Below are positions 24,210-31,596 of a stretch of DNA of 64,000 nucleotides, in pieces. Position 1 is the first letter of the stretch, and each line of letters opens with the position of its first letter. The notes under the pieces are model-generated. The model made no database searches. It saw nothing but the letters and a program-made list of their open reading frames with translations, and was not told where the DNA came from. Source of the DNA: Sporomusa malonica (lineage in GTDB: Bacteria; Bacillota; Negativicutes; Sporomusales; Sporomusaceae); the NCBI RefSeq assembly GCF_041428715.1, contig NZ_CP155572.1. One strand, given 5' to 3'. Both the position numbers and the translations under genes were made by a program.

Positions 24210-24929
24210 TTATTGTGTCTTTCTGGGGACAGCAACAATATAGATGTTCTTCACTAGATGTCCTGGTTTGATATACTGGGCATCAAACCACATATCGCGG
24301 AACCGCCAGGCGTTGAAGGAAGATATTCCGTCCGGGTTATTGACAGTAGTCCAATGCACCGCTGGGTCGGCAAAAAAGATAGTGTCGACACCTTTCTCCG
24401 GTGATTCATAGGCTGCATAATAACCGGTAACAACTACCCAATGGCCTCCCCAGTCAATCCATTCAATAAGGGTAGGGATTCCCTGCTTCAGGTTTTCCCG
24501 GAGCATCTCCAATGTTCCGTTATAACCAAGCCTTACCTCAAACCCGTTTTTCTTTAACCAGCTTTCCATCTGCTGCGGGGTAGTACCAGGGTATTTTGAA
24601 TCAATATCCCCGGTCCCCATCTCTTTGGCAATCAGCATTTCAGTAGCCTGGTTCATTGATTGGTCATTCAGAACCTTGTACCAATGCAAAAGTGACATGA
24701 CGGCAGCCGGCCCGCATGTATAATCAGTCGTCTGTTGATAGCCTTTGACCCCAAGGGATAGGTAATACTGGTTTGGGATCATTTCATAATAGTTGGCGGC
24801 ACCAGTTGAATTTGGCGGTGGCAGGATGAGTTCTTCCCCAACGAGGCTTGCCGTGGTAAAGCAGGCAAGCAAAATGAACCCATACATAGCAGTCTTCCAC
24901 CGGTTAACGTTTCCCAGTTTGATAAACAT
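24210..24929 (-). CDS. Exported C39 family peptidase-like protein
   Basis: A 239-residue protein with an N-terminal hydrophobic signal or anchor (MYGFILLACFTTASLVG). The papain-like C39 core starts at about residue 65: Gln and Cys in YQQTTDYTCGPAAVMSLLHW (nucleophile near 73), His in WIDWGGHWVVVTGY and Asp in FFADPAVHW, so the catalytic set is intact. Domains of this type remove leader peptides or act as stand-alone cysteine peptidases. No ABC transporter or bacteriocin-like gene is next to it, so a role in leader processing is not supported. AAGGAGGG precedes the ATG. Confidence 0.85.
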   Translation of the reverse strand: MFIKLGNVNRWKTAMYGFILLACFTTASLVGEELILPPPNSTGAANYYEMIPNQYYLSLGVKGYQQTTDYTCGPAAVMSLLHWYKVLNDQSMNQATEMLIAKEMGTGDIDSKYPGTTPQQMESWLKKNGFEVRLGYNGTLEMLRENLKQGIPTLIEWIDWGGHWVVVTGYYAAYESPEKGVDTIFFADPAVHWTTVNNPDGISSFNAWRFRDMWFDAQYIKPGHLVKNIYIVAVPRKTQ

Positions 24930-25103
24930 GCAAACCCTCCTTAGCCATAATAAATTCTCTTACTATAAAGATAGTATAAGGACAGGTTTGAAATAACGCC
25001 TCTCTAATTCATTCTTCATATTTTTTCTTTATCACATATTTGTCACGTAATTGTCATAAATTTGGGTTATAATGGTTATAAAACTAGCCAAAGGAGCGGT
25101 GTT

Positions 25104-25658
25104 ATGAAAAAACTTACTTTCTTAATGGTTATCACATTTGTTCTGGTTATGTTCTCAGGGAGTGCGCTAGCTTGGAGTGATCGTTCTGAAGGACATCCGG
25201 ACCAATATAATGGTGAGCTTGGGTTCAGAGATCATCCATCTTGGTTCGGTTCAAGAAACCATTCTGAAGGAAATCCTTTCTTTCGTTTTGGTAAATTAAA
25301 TGGAAAACCCGGTTTATATGTTTGGCATGATCGTAATGATGAACTCCATTTAAGAGCATCTAATAACACGGGCCGCCAGCATGTGTTCTCTGGTGTGATT
25401 CAAACTGATGGACGTTTCTATAACATTGAGGAGAAACAACTTGAGAACGGTGATTATGTTAAATTAGATCGTGAACGGAACACCATCCGGTTTCGTTTTA
25501 CTGGCCGCGGCATGGATGGAATTGATTTCAAGGTTCAAGGCGGAGATACTGTCGACTTTGACTTATATAAAGATGGCAGGGAGATGCCTACGAACGAAAT
25601 TTGTATAGGTAAAAAAAGCTGGCACCCTTGGCACAACAATTTCTATTTGGAGAGATAG
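25104..25658 (+). CDS. Secreted protein of unknown function
   Basis: A 184-residue protein with a clear signal peptide (MKKLTFLMVITFVLVMFSGSALA, cleavage near residue 23). The mature part starts with two related Ser-Glu-Gly segments (WSDRSEGHPDQY and RNHSEGNPFFRF) and then appears to be mostly beta strand, with His, Trp and Asp residues spread evenly; the end HPWHNNFYLER is aromatic-rich. I do not recognise a catalytic motif or a binding repeat. GGAGCGG supports the ATG at 25104. It is monocistronic with a strong terminator. Confidence 0.78.
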   Translation: MKKLTFLMVITFVLVMFSGSALAWSDRSEGHPDQYNGELGFRDHPSWFGSRNHSEGNPFFRFGKLNGKPGLYVWHDRNDELHLRASNNTGRQHVFSGVIQTDGRFYNIEEKQLENGDYVKLDRERNTIRFRFTGRGMDGIDFKVQGGDTVDFDLYKDGREMPTNEICIGKKSWHPWHNNFYLER

Positions 25659-25683
25659 CCCTCCCCAATCATCCGTCAACCCG

Positions 25684-25709
25684 AGAGCAGCGTAGGCTGC
25701 TCTTTTTTT
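25684..25709 (+). terminator. Terminator after the secreted protein gene
   Basis: GAGCAGC / GCTGCTC with the loop GTAG and seven T directly after the stem; a textbook intrinsic terminator. Confidence 0.92.
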
Positions 25710-25767
25710 GTTGTTCCCGGCCCAAGCACTAAAACCAACACTACAGTAATAACAACTCGTCTAATAT

Positions 25768-25793
25768 TAAACTTTCACTAAAAATGACGATAT
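25768..25793 (+). promoter_or_regulatory. Candidate SigD/sigma-28-type promoter
   Basis: TAAA, 14 bp, GACGATAT, compared with the SigD pattern TAAA-N15-GCCGATAT. It lies about 40 bp before the start codon of the 215-residue protein. I see no convincing sigma-A promoter in the same place. Confidence 0.45.
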
Positions 25794-25834
25794 AACTAAT
25801 AAGAGCATTGAGTAAAACAAGGGGGATGATTTTT

Positions 25835-26482
25835 ATGAGTACTACTCCAATTTCAAGATCAACCCAAAACGGGCTCACCAGTTCAGCGAATATTGCCACC
25901 ACCACTGCTGCCAGTGTGGTTACCTCTGATACGCCACAGACACCCTCAGCCGGAGAAGCTGCCGTTTACGAAAAGTCAGATCAAACGGCTGCCAGTACAA
26001 AAACTACATACACTAGAGATACAGCTACATTGAGCGAGATTACCAAACAAGTCGAGGCAAAACTAGCTTCTTTGCGCTCAACAGTAGAAAACCTTTTCAA
26101 CATGCAGGGTGTGAAAGCAGGCGAAGCGCAGGGATTAAGCTATGATCAGATTATGGAAAAATACGATGGCAAACTGAAAGAGTTTTATCAAAACCTGGAA
26201 GTCGATGACGCAACCCGCCTAAATGCACAGCAAGAGATTGCTGAAGATGGTTTTTGGGGTGTTAAGCAGACCTCCGAACGGGCGATAGAATTTGCAAAAG
26301 CAGTTTCAGGTGGCGATCCGTCCAAGATCGCTTTATTAAAAACTGCCATAGAAGAAGGCTATAAAGCCGCCGAAAAAGCATGGGGCGGTGAGTTACCGGA
26401 AATCAGCAAGCAGACACAAGAGGCCACACTGAAAGGACTTGACGACTGGGCAAACGAAGTTAATCAAACAAACAATCAGTAA
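25835..26482 (+). CDS. Protein of unknown function, helical, with Ser/Thr-rich N-terminus
   Basis: A 215-residue protein without signal peptide or membrane segment. The first 65 residues are disordered, rich in Ser, Thr and Ala; residues about 70-210 are helical, with the conserved-looking stretches YDQIMEKYDGKLKEFYQNLEVDD, IAEDGFWGVKQTSERAIEFAKAVSGGDPSK (in parts) and AAEKAWGGELPEISKQT. Similar proteins occur in flagellated Negativicutes, sometimes under the misleading name hydrogenase-4 component G. A SigD-like promoter upstream would fit a link to motility, but this is inference. I chose the ATG at 25835, which has GGGGGA upstream. Confidence 0.75.
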   Translation: MSTTPISRSTQNGLTSSANIATTTAASVVTSDTPQTPSAGEAAVYEKSDQTAASTKTTYTRDTATLSEITKQVEAKLASLRSTVENLFNMQGVKAGEAQGLSYDQIMEKYDGKLKEFYQNLEVDDATRLNAQQEIAEDGFWGVKQTSERAIEFAKAVSGGDPSKIALLKTAIEEGYKAAEKAWGGELPEISKQTQEATLKGLDDWANEVNQTNNQ

Positions 26483-26489
26483 CCACTGA

Positions 26490-26548
26490 TTAGGCACATC
26501 GAAACCCCTTATAGCGCTTGGCGTTATAAGGGGTTTCGATGTGCCTAA
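26490..26548. terminator. Long perfect hairpin between convergent genes
   Basis: A 24-bp perfect stem starting TTAGGCACATCGAAACCCC, with an 11-nt loop region, 8 bp after the stop of the 215-residue gene. It has no T-run on either side, so it may be an atypical bidirectional terminator. Its core GAAACCCC-TATA is shared with the glmS terminator at 29294-29324. Confidence 0.6.
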
Positions 26549-26564
26549 CTCTACTCTATAGTCA

Positions 26565-26703
26565 CGACTTTGGACCGCTTCAGCTTGTTGCAGGATTTCT
26601 CGCAGCTGTTTTAGGGACAGTGTGCCACTCTGCCAGGGGCTGCCCCAAATAAACAGTGGTCGCACTCGAAGGTCCACTGGTAGGTCAAGAGGATGTACAA
26701 TGC
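26565..26703 (-). pseudogene. Remnant of a radical SAM protein gene
   Basis: The minus strand encodes YILLTYQWTFECDHC in one frame and, after an apparent 1-nt deletion at about 26655, FIWGSPWQSGTLSLKQLREI in the next. Together these look like the N-terminus of a radical SAM enzyme, with the CxxxCxxC cluster motif in which the first Cys has become Trp. Only about 45 residues survive; both ends are cut, by the coiled-coil gene on one side and the hairpin region on the other. A missing cysteine, a frameshift and truncation mark it as dead. Confidence 0.6.
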
Positions 26704-26705
26704 TT

Positions 26706-27362
26706 TTATATAGTTATATTTACGTTTCTTTTTTTAACTTTTTCTTTTTTTGCCTTTTTACAAGCAGCTTCTTCGATGTTAGCTTTCAATTCATTGTCTT
26801 TCCGCCTGCGGGCGACTTCGGCTGCTGCTATCCCAAGCTCCACAGATTCTTTAAGGTCTCGTTCTATCTCATCGACCTTTCCTGTCAAGCTATGTGGCGC
26901 ATTTCCGATGTTACTTGGCTCTGAAGACGGCTGGCTAAAGGAAAATGTCATTCCCAACCCGTCCATAGTATTAACCTGTGAGCTTTTGGTAGCAGCCGAA
27001 AGCAGTTTACTCATACTGGCGTTACTTAAAGCATGTTCATGCTTGGCTAAAGCCTTTTCCCGCTTACGCAGGGTTTCTGCCGCAGCTTCTTCTCTTTTCA
27101 ATCTCTCAAGCTCAAGTTTCCTGGTTTCTTCTTCATATATGGTTTGCTGAATCTGTTTATCTGCCGCTTGCAGTTCTACGATAACTTGCTTACTATCAGT
27201 ATTGTTATTATTGTCTTGCTTAGCAAGCATTTCTTTATTGCCATTGGCTGTTTGTTCAAGCTTTTTTTGTAACCCATTGCGATATTCTCTCAACGCAGTT
27301 AAATTGCTCTTGGGGTACAAATTAGCTAATAAGTTATTTAAGCCCATTTGATCTATAGGCAT
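26706..27362 (-). CDS. Coiled-coil protein of unknown function
   Basis: A 218-residue, highly charged protein with no signal peptide. Residues about 30-125 form a long coiled coil (KQIQQTIYEEETRKLELERL continuing to KREKALAKHEHAL), and the C-terminus is Lys-rich (KKAKKEKVKKRNV). It has no catalytic motif. I chose the ATG at 27362 because CGGAGAG lies 8 nt upstream; the longer reading from 27395 lacks a site. The neighbour across the hairpin, a helical protein with a SigD-like promoter, may be related in role, but nothing in the sequence proves it. Confidence 0.72.
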   Translation of the reverse strand: MPIDQMGLNNLLANLYPKSNLTALREYRNGLQKKLEQTANGNKEMLAKQDNNNNTDSKQVIVELQAADKQIQQTIYEEETRKLELERLKREEAAAETLRKREKALAKHEHALSNASMSKLLSAATKSSQVNTMDGLGMTFSFSQPSSEPSNIGNAPHSLTGKVDEIERDLKESVELGIAAAEVARRRKDNELKANIEEAACKKAKKEKVKKRNVNITI

Positions 27363-27668
27363 TATATTCACTCTCCGATAATCATATTTCATCAAGATAA
27401 TTCCTACACTATATATGTATCGAAAATTATATGGAAAAAGTTAACAAAAAAAAATATAAAAAGCGCCCCAAAGTCGCTGTATATTAGGCTAAACAATTAG
27501 TCATCGCTCAACCATAAGAAAATAGAATAGATTTATTATTTGTTTTGCGATTTCCAGAAGAGATAGTGAAATTTTTTAATTAATTGAAGGATTTGGATAA
27601 TTTTCATAGAAGTTAATAAATTGTCAATATAATACAAAAAACAACTAAGAAGGGAGCGAGTCAAAAGA
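27363..27668. other. AT-rich divergent gap
   Basis: About 306 bp between divergent genes. It holds a TATAAT at 27628-27633, likely the -10 for the heme-binding-like gene, with no good -35, and a short weak hairpin near 27465-27482. I see no coding or RNA signal. Confidence 0.5.
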
Positions 27669-28160
27669 ATGAGGAGAAGATTAATGGTGTTGCTTGTGTT
27701 TTGTATCACGCTAATGATGGGCTTAGCTATGAGCGCACAGGCATCTGCCAGCGATGGCGCAAAGGTTAACTTAGAAAGAGCTAAAAAGATGATAGCCGCA
27801 GCCGAAATTAAGGCAGCCGAAATTGGGGTTCCTATGGTCATCACGGTTGTTGATGAAGGTGGCAACATGATCGCTCAGCATCGCATGGATGGCGCCTTAT
27901 TAGCCAGTATTGCAATATCGCGTGATAAAGCGTATACTTCAGTAGCGCTAAAAATGTCTACCGAAACGGCTGCAAGTGTAGCTCAGCCTGGGCAATCTTT
28001 GTATGGTATTAATACAACAGATGGTGGTCGCTTGGTTATATTTGGCGGCGGGCTGCCGATTGTTGTAAAACAAAATGTAATTGGTGGAATTGGGGTTAGT
28101 GGCGGGTCAGTTGAGCAGGATGTTGCTGTTGTTAATGCTGGTTTAGCTGCCTGGAAATAA
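27669..28160 (+). CDS. Exported GlcG/HbpS family protein
   Basis: A 163-residue protein with a signal peptide (RRRLMVLLVFCITLMMGLAMSAQASA). The mature part is a complete GlcG/HbpS (DUF336) domain, with the family segments VVDEGGNMIAQHRMDGALLASI, RDKAYTSVALKM, GGRLVIFGGGLPIV and IGGIGVSGGSVEQD. Members form octamers; some bind heme, others associate with cobalamin or glycolate metabolism, and many have no known activity. Here the signal peptide places it outside the cytoplasmic membrane. GGGAG lies 12 nt before the ATG. The gene is monocistronic with a strong terminator. Confidence 0.87.
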   Translation: MRRRLMVLLVFCITLMMGLAMSAQASASDGAKVNLERAKKMIAAAEIKAAEIGVPMVITVVDEGGNMIAQHRMDGALLASIAISRDKAYTSVALKMSTETAASVAQPGQSLYGINTTDGGRLVIFGGGLPIVVKQNVIGGIGVSGGSVEQDVAVVNAGLAAWK

Positions 28161-28208
28161 TCTGATCTAGGAGCCTGTTGCTCGATAATCCGAACAACCA
28201 GCCTGTAC

Positions 28209-28264
28209 CGGTAAAAAAAGTTCTGAACCCTTGAAAATGTAAGGGCTCAGAACTTTTTTTACCG
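28209..28264 (+). terminator. Bidirectional terminator after the GlcG/HbpS-like gene
   Basis: CGGTAAAAAAAGTTCTGA and its complement, with inner CCCTT/AAGGG pairs and an 8-nt loop. Runs of seven A and seven T are built into the stem, so it can work in both directions. Confidence 0.85.
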
Positions 28265-28502
28265 AAGAGTGCCGGTTGTTGATTTTGCTATTATAAAAAT
28301 TGACCACTAGCGCGAAAAATGCTAGAGAAAAAGTTGACCACCTTGATCAATAAACCTGCTAAGCTAGAGTTTACTGTGTGCGACACGGGGACGGTTCGTC
28401 GTTGTAGCGTATATTCTTCCACACGCTCATTGCCATTAGCTATCTTAAAATAACACTAAACCGTCCCCTGTTGCCCACCTTGTATATATTCTTCCTGCTA
28501 AT
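28265..28502. repeat. Non-coding gap with REP-like ends and scars
   Basis: Holds an inverted pair of GGGGACGGTT (28387-28396) and AACCGTCCCC (28459-28468) about 80 bp apart, of the kind left by REP elements mobilised by RAYT transposases, and two direct TTGACCAC copies (28300 and 28334), possibly an insertion-sequence scar. No gene is present. Confidence 0.55.
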
Positions 28503-28546
28503 GGAAAGAACACCACCCCCGAGTCTAATTGGGTGATGTTCTTTCC
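28503..28546 (-). terminator. Terminator after the UPF0126 gene
   Basis: A 16-bp stem beginning GGAAAGAACACCACCC, pairing perfectly on the minus strand apart from one G.U wobble, with a 12-nt loop. Eight T follow on the plus strand, so it may act in both directions. Confidence 0.6.
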
Positions 28547-28600
28547 ACAATTTTTTTTAATGAACCTCATTGCTCACAATAGGTCGATATCTAATTCTCC

Positions 28601-29239
28601 CTACTTACGGCTATCCGACGCTACTCCACCAGACTTAATTCCGATAACCGGGAAGTTCCAGCCGTATTTAATACAACAAATGCGCAGACCGGTAGTAATT
28701 GCAAAACAAAGGTATAACGGGATATTGCCGGTAAAGTAAAATTGTGAATAATAAAAGCTGATGGCACCGGCAATAGTGGTGATGGCGTAGACTTCCTGTC
28801 GGAAAACATACGGAATTTCTTGGACAAATACATCCCGCATGATGCTGCCGCCGATGCCGGTTATTACGGCCACTGTTGTTACAATAAACAACGAGTCTAA
28901 ATTATGCTGCAGTGCGAGGTTAGCGCTGGTCGCGGTGAAAGCGCCTAAGCCGATGGCGTCAAATATCTGGATAGTATGTTTGAATTTATCCAGCCAGCGA
29001 TAGGTAAAACAAACGCCAACAGTAGCGATTGAACTAATGATGAAAAAGGTTGGATCGCGAAAGGTAAGCGGCGGAGTATTGCCAATAATGACATCCCGCA
29101 GAATACCACCACCTATGGCAGTAGTTATCGCCAACACCAGGACACCGAAGACATCTAGCCTCTTTTGTATTCCGGTCAAAGCTCCTGAGATAGCGAAAGC
29201 GATGATACCTGTAATCTCAAATACATTCCAAGCGGTCAT
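28601..29239 (-). CDS. UPF0126 / TRIC-like membrane channel protein
   Basis: A 212-residue integral membrane protein with about seven transmembrane segments arranged as two UPF0126 repeats. Each repeat carries the glycine-rich signature: GGGILRDVIIGNTPP and GGSIMRDVFVQEIP. Bacterial members resemble the trimeric intracellular cation channels of animals and conduct monovalent cations; some are reported as glycine carriers. The gene stands alone between two terminators, so its substrate cannot be inferred. AGGAGAG precedes the ATG. Confidence 0.9.
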   Translation of the reverse strand: MTAWNVFEITGIIAFAISGALTGIQKRLDVFGVLVLAITTAIGGGILRDVIIGNTPPLTFRDPTFFIISSIATVGVCFTYRWLDKFKHTIQIFDAIGLGAFTATSANLALQHNLDSLFIVTTVAVITGIGGSIMRDVFVQEIPYVFRQEVYAITTIAGAISFYYSQFYFTGNIPLYLCFAITTGLRICCIKYGWNFPVIGIKSGGVASDSRK

Positions 29240-29293
29240 AATCTATTCTCTCCTACAATCAACTATATCTGTTACCTACTGATCAAGCAAATC

Positions 29294-29324
29294 GAAACCC
29301 CTATAACGACGTTATAGGGGTTTC
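29294..29324 (-). terminator. Terminator after glmS
   Basis: A perfect 14-bp stem GAAACCCCTATAAC with a 3-nt loop. Its sequence is related to the hairpin at 26490-26548. Confidence 0.75.
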
Positions 29325-29379
29325 CTGCTGGATACTTATTCTATAATCTGGTTTATTGCTTAATATTTTGTTGGCTATT

Positions 29380-31209
29380 CTACTCTACAGTCACACTCTT
29401 GGCCAAGTTACGAGGCTTATCAACATCGCAGCCGCGTGTAACCGCAGCATAATAGGCCAGAAGCTGCAGCGGAATGACTGATAGAATCGGGGTGAGGAAT
29501 TTATTAGTGGCTGGGATAAAGATGGTGTGATCAACATATTTTTCGATTTGCTTATCGCCTTTGAGACCAATGCCAATGACGACAGCATCGCGGGCTTTGA
29601 CTTCTTTGATATTGCTGAGCGTTTTTTCATAAACGTCATGCTGGGTAGCCAGTGCAATAACTGGTACGCCCTCGATGATGAGTGCCAGTGTACCGTGTTT
29701 GAGCTCACCGGCGGCATAGGCTTCAGCATGGATATAGGATATCTCTTTGAGCTTTAATGAGCCTTCAAGGGCTACCGCGTAGTCCAAAGAACGACCGATG
29801 AAGAACACGTCTTCGTTGAAGCCGTATTGCTGGGCAAAGGTTTTGATTGGCTCAACATCTTCTAATAGCTCATGAACTTGGTTAGGCAGCTCGCGAAGAG
29901 CATTGCACAGTTCGCTTACTTTTTCCTGAGCAAGTGTCCCTTTAATCGCCCCCATATAAGTGGCCAGCATTGCCATAACAACCAGTTGGGTAGTGTAGGC
30001 TTTAGTTGAGGCTACTGCAATTTCAGGGCCTGCCCAGGTATAGATCACTTGATCAGCCTCACGAGCGATAGATGAGCCAACAACGTTGGTAATAGCTAAT
30101 GTGCGGGCGCCTAGATTTTTTGCTTCTTTCAGGGCGGCGAGGGTATCAAGTGTTTCGCCTGATTGGCTGATAACAATAGCCAGCGTCTGATCATCAACCA
30201 GCGGCGAACGGTAACGGAATTCGGAAGCTACATCGACTTCTACCGGAATGCGGGCCAGGTTTTCAATTAGATATTTACCGACAATACCGGCGTGATACGC
30301 AGTGCCGCAAGCAACTACGGCAATCTTTTTAATGCCGGCAACATCGTCTTTGGTCCATTTGAGTTCGTCAAAGGTTATGCCGCTGTCGTCTTTGGCTACA
30401 CGGCTGGTCATTGTTTCACGAACGGCTTTAGGCTGTTCATAAATTTCTTTAATCATAAAATGCTCATAGCCGCCTTTTTCAGCTGCTTCGGCATCCCAGT
30501 TGACTTCAAATACTTTTTTGGTTACAGGCACACCCTGGCGATTCATGACCCATACCGACTCAGGGGTAACAATGGCCATTTCGCCATCACTTAAGATATA
30601 GGTTTTGCGGGTGCGGCTGATGATTGCCGGGATATCGGAGGCGATAAAGTTTTCCCCTTCGCCAAGGCCGATAACAAGCGGGTTGTCCTGCTTAGTGCAG
30701 ATGAGTTTTCCTGGCTCATCCTGGCACATAAACACCAGTGCATACGAGCCCTCAATTCTTCCAAGTACTTTCTTGACAGCGGCTTCAAAGTCGCCTTCAT
30801 AGCACTCTTCAATCAGGTGAGCCACTACCTCAGTGTCAGTTTCTGAGGTAAAGATATGCCCCTTGGCAATGAGCTCTTCTTTCAGGTGCATATAGTTTTC
30901 AATGATGCCGTTATGCACAACAACAAATTTACCGGTGCAATCGGTGTGGGGATGAGAGTTGGCGTCAGACGGACGGCCATGTGTTGCCCAGCGGGTATGG
31001 CCAATGCCAAGACTGCCTTTGAGCGGGCTGATTTCTACTTTTTTTGCTAGCACGTTCAGACGGCCAACGCTTTTATCAACATGTATTTTACTACCGTCAA
31101 ACACGGCAATACCTGCCGAGTCATAGCCACGGTACTCAAGTTTGCTCAGACCTTCCAAAAGAAACGGCGCTGCCTGGTCAGGGCCAATATAGCCTACTAT
31201 TCCACACAT
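29380..31209 (-). CDS. glmS: Glutamine-fructose-6-phosphate aminotransferase
   Basis: A 609-residue enzyme that converts fructose-6-phosphate and glutamine to glucosamine-6-phosphate, the first step towards UDP-GlcNAc and peptidoglycan. Cys2 (MCGIVGYIG) is the glutaminase nucleophile; the N-terminal class II amidotransferase runs to about 220, followed by two SIS domains with SQSGETLDTLAAL and GRSLDYAVALEGSLKLKE. The C-terminus ends KSVTVE, as is usual. Its leader carries a glmS ribozyme, so glucosamine-6-phosphate should trigger mRNA cleavage and shut down synthesis. It lies downstream of glmM but is separated by a 387-bp gap with its own regulation. Confidence 0.98.
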   Translation of the reverse strand: MCGIVGYIGPDQAAPFLLEGLSKLEYRGYDSAGIAVFDGSKIHVDKSVGRLNVLAKKVEISPLKGSLGIGHTRWATHGRPSDANSHPHTDCTGKFVVVHNGIIENYMHLKEELIAKGHIFTSETDTEVVAHLIEECYEGDFEAAVKKVLGRIEGSYALVFMCQDEPGKLICTKQDNPLVIGLGEGENFIASDIPAIISRTRKTYILSDGEMAIVTPESVWVMNRQGVPVTKKVFEVNWDAEAAEKGGYEHFMIKEIYEQPKAVRETMTSRVAKDDSGITFDELKWTKDDVAGIKKIAVVACGTAYHAGIVGKYLIENLARIPVEVDVASEFRYRSPLVDDQTLAIVISQSGETLDTLAALKEAKNLGARTLAITNVVGSSIAREADQVIYTWAGPEIAVASTKAYTTQLVVMAMLATYMGAIKGTLAQEKVSELCNALRELPNQVHELLEDVEPIKTFAQQYGFNEDVFFIGRSLDYAVALEGSLKLKEISYIHAEAYAAGELKHGTLALIIEGVPVIALATQHDVYEKTLSNIKEVKARDAVVIGIGLKGDKQIEKYVDHTIFIPATNKFLTPILSVIPLQLLAYYAAVTRGCDVDKPRNLAKSVTVE

Positions 31210-31284
31210 ATATATGATCCTCCTAATTATCGATAGTCAAACATTTGAGATTGTTGCCATTCTATCACCAAGCGATGACAATAG

Positions 31285-31440
31285 CTATAAAGTCTGCCTG
31301 CCGCCGTTTTGTCCCGCAGGTCGCCCTGTGGCTTTGTCGGCTTAGCTTACGGCCGCAGTTGCCGAGAGGTATCCGCTGACTGCTCGATAAACCTCTTCCT
31401 CGTCTGCTTAGCATCTAGCTAAGCACCAGCGCTTTTTCAA
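31285..31440 (-). ncRNA. glmS ribozyme (glucosamine-6-phosphate riboswitch)
   Basis: On the minus strand the glmS leader shows the cleavage site A/GCGC at 31433/31432, helix P1 GCTTAGC/GCTAAGC, the conserved GACGAGGA (31397-31404), helix P2 AGAGGT/ACCTCT with TTATCGA and GCGGATACCTC between, and the conserved GGCCGTAAGC, followed by GC-rich P3/P4 helices. This order and these bases match the glmS ribozyme class. Cleavage would leave a 5'-hydroxyl mRNA that is degraded. The 3' boundary is approximate. Confidence 0.93.
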
Positions 31441-31528
31441 TAGTTTTTGTCGCAGTAATAGTTATTATCCTGTCTTATTTTGCTTTATCCTGTCATTCTC
31501 ACCCCCATTATCGGATAACTATACATAT

Positions 31529-31558
31529 GCAAAGGAGCACTATATAGTGCTCCTTTGC
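31529..31558 (-). terminator. Palindromic terminator after glmM
   Basis: A perfect 30-bp palindrome beginning GCAAAGGAGCACTAT, 40 bp past the glmM stop, with little T-run. It would end the cdaA-glmM transcript upstream of the ribozyme. The rest of the gap (31210-31596) is the glmS leader and promoter region. Confidence 0.6.
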
Positions 31559-31596
31559 CATATTCTATCTTATTGTAATACAGTTTACCTCATTGG

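Noticed and set aside
28300..28341. TTGACCAC direct repeats as insertion-sequence ends
   Set aside because: Only two short copies 34 bp apart with no transposase or terminal inverted repeat; reported as a scar only.
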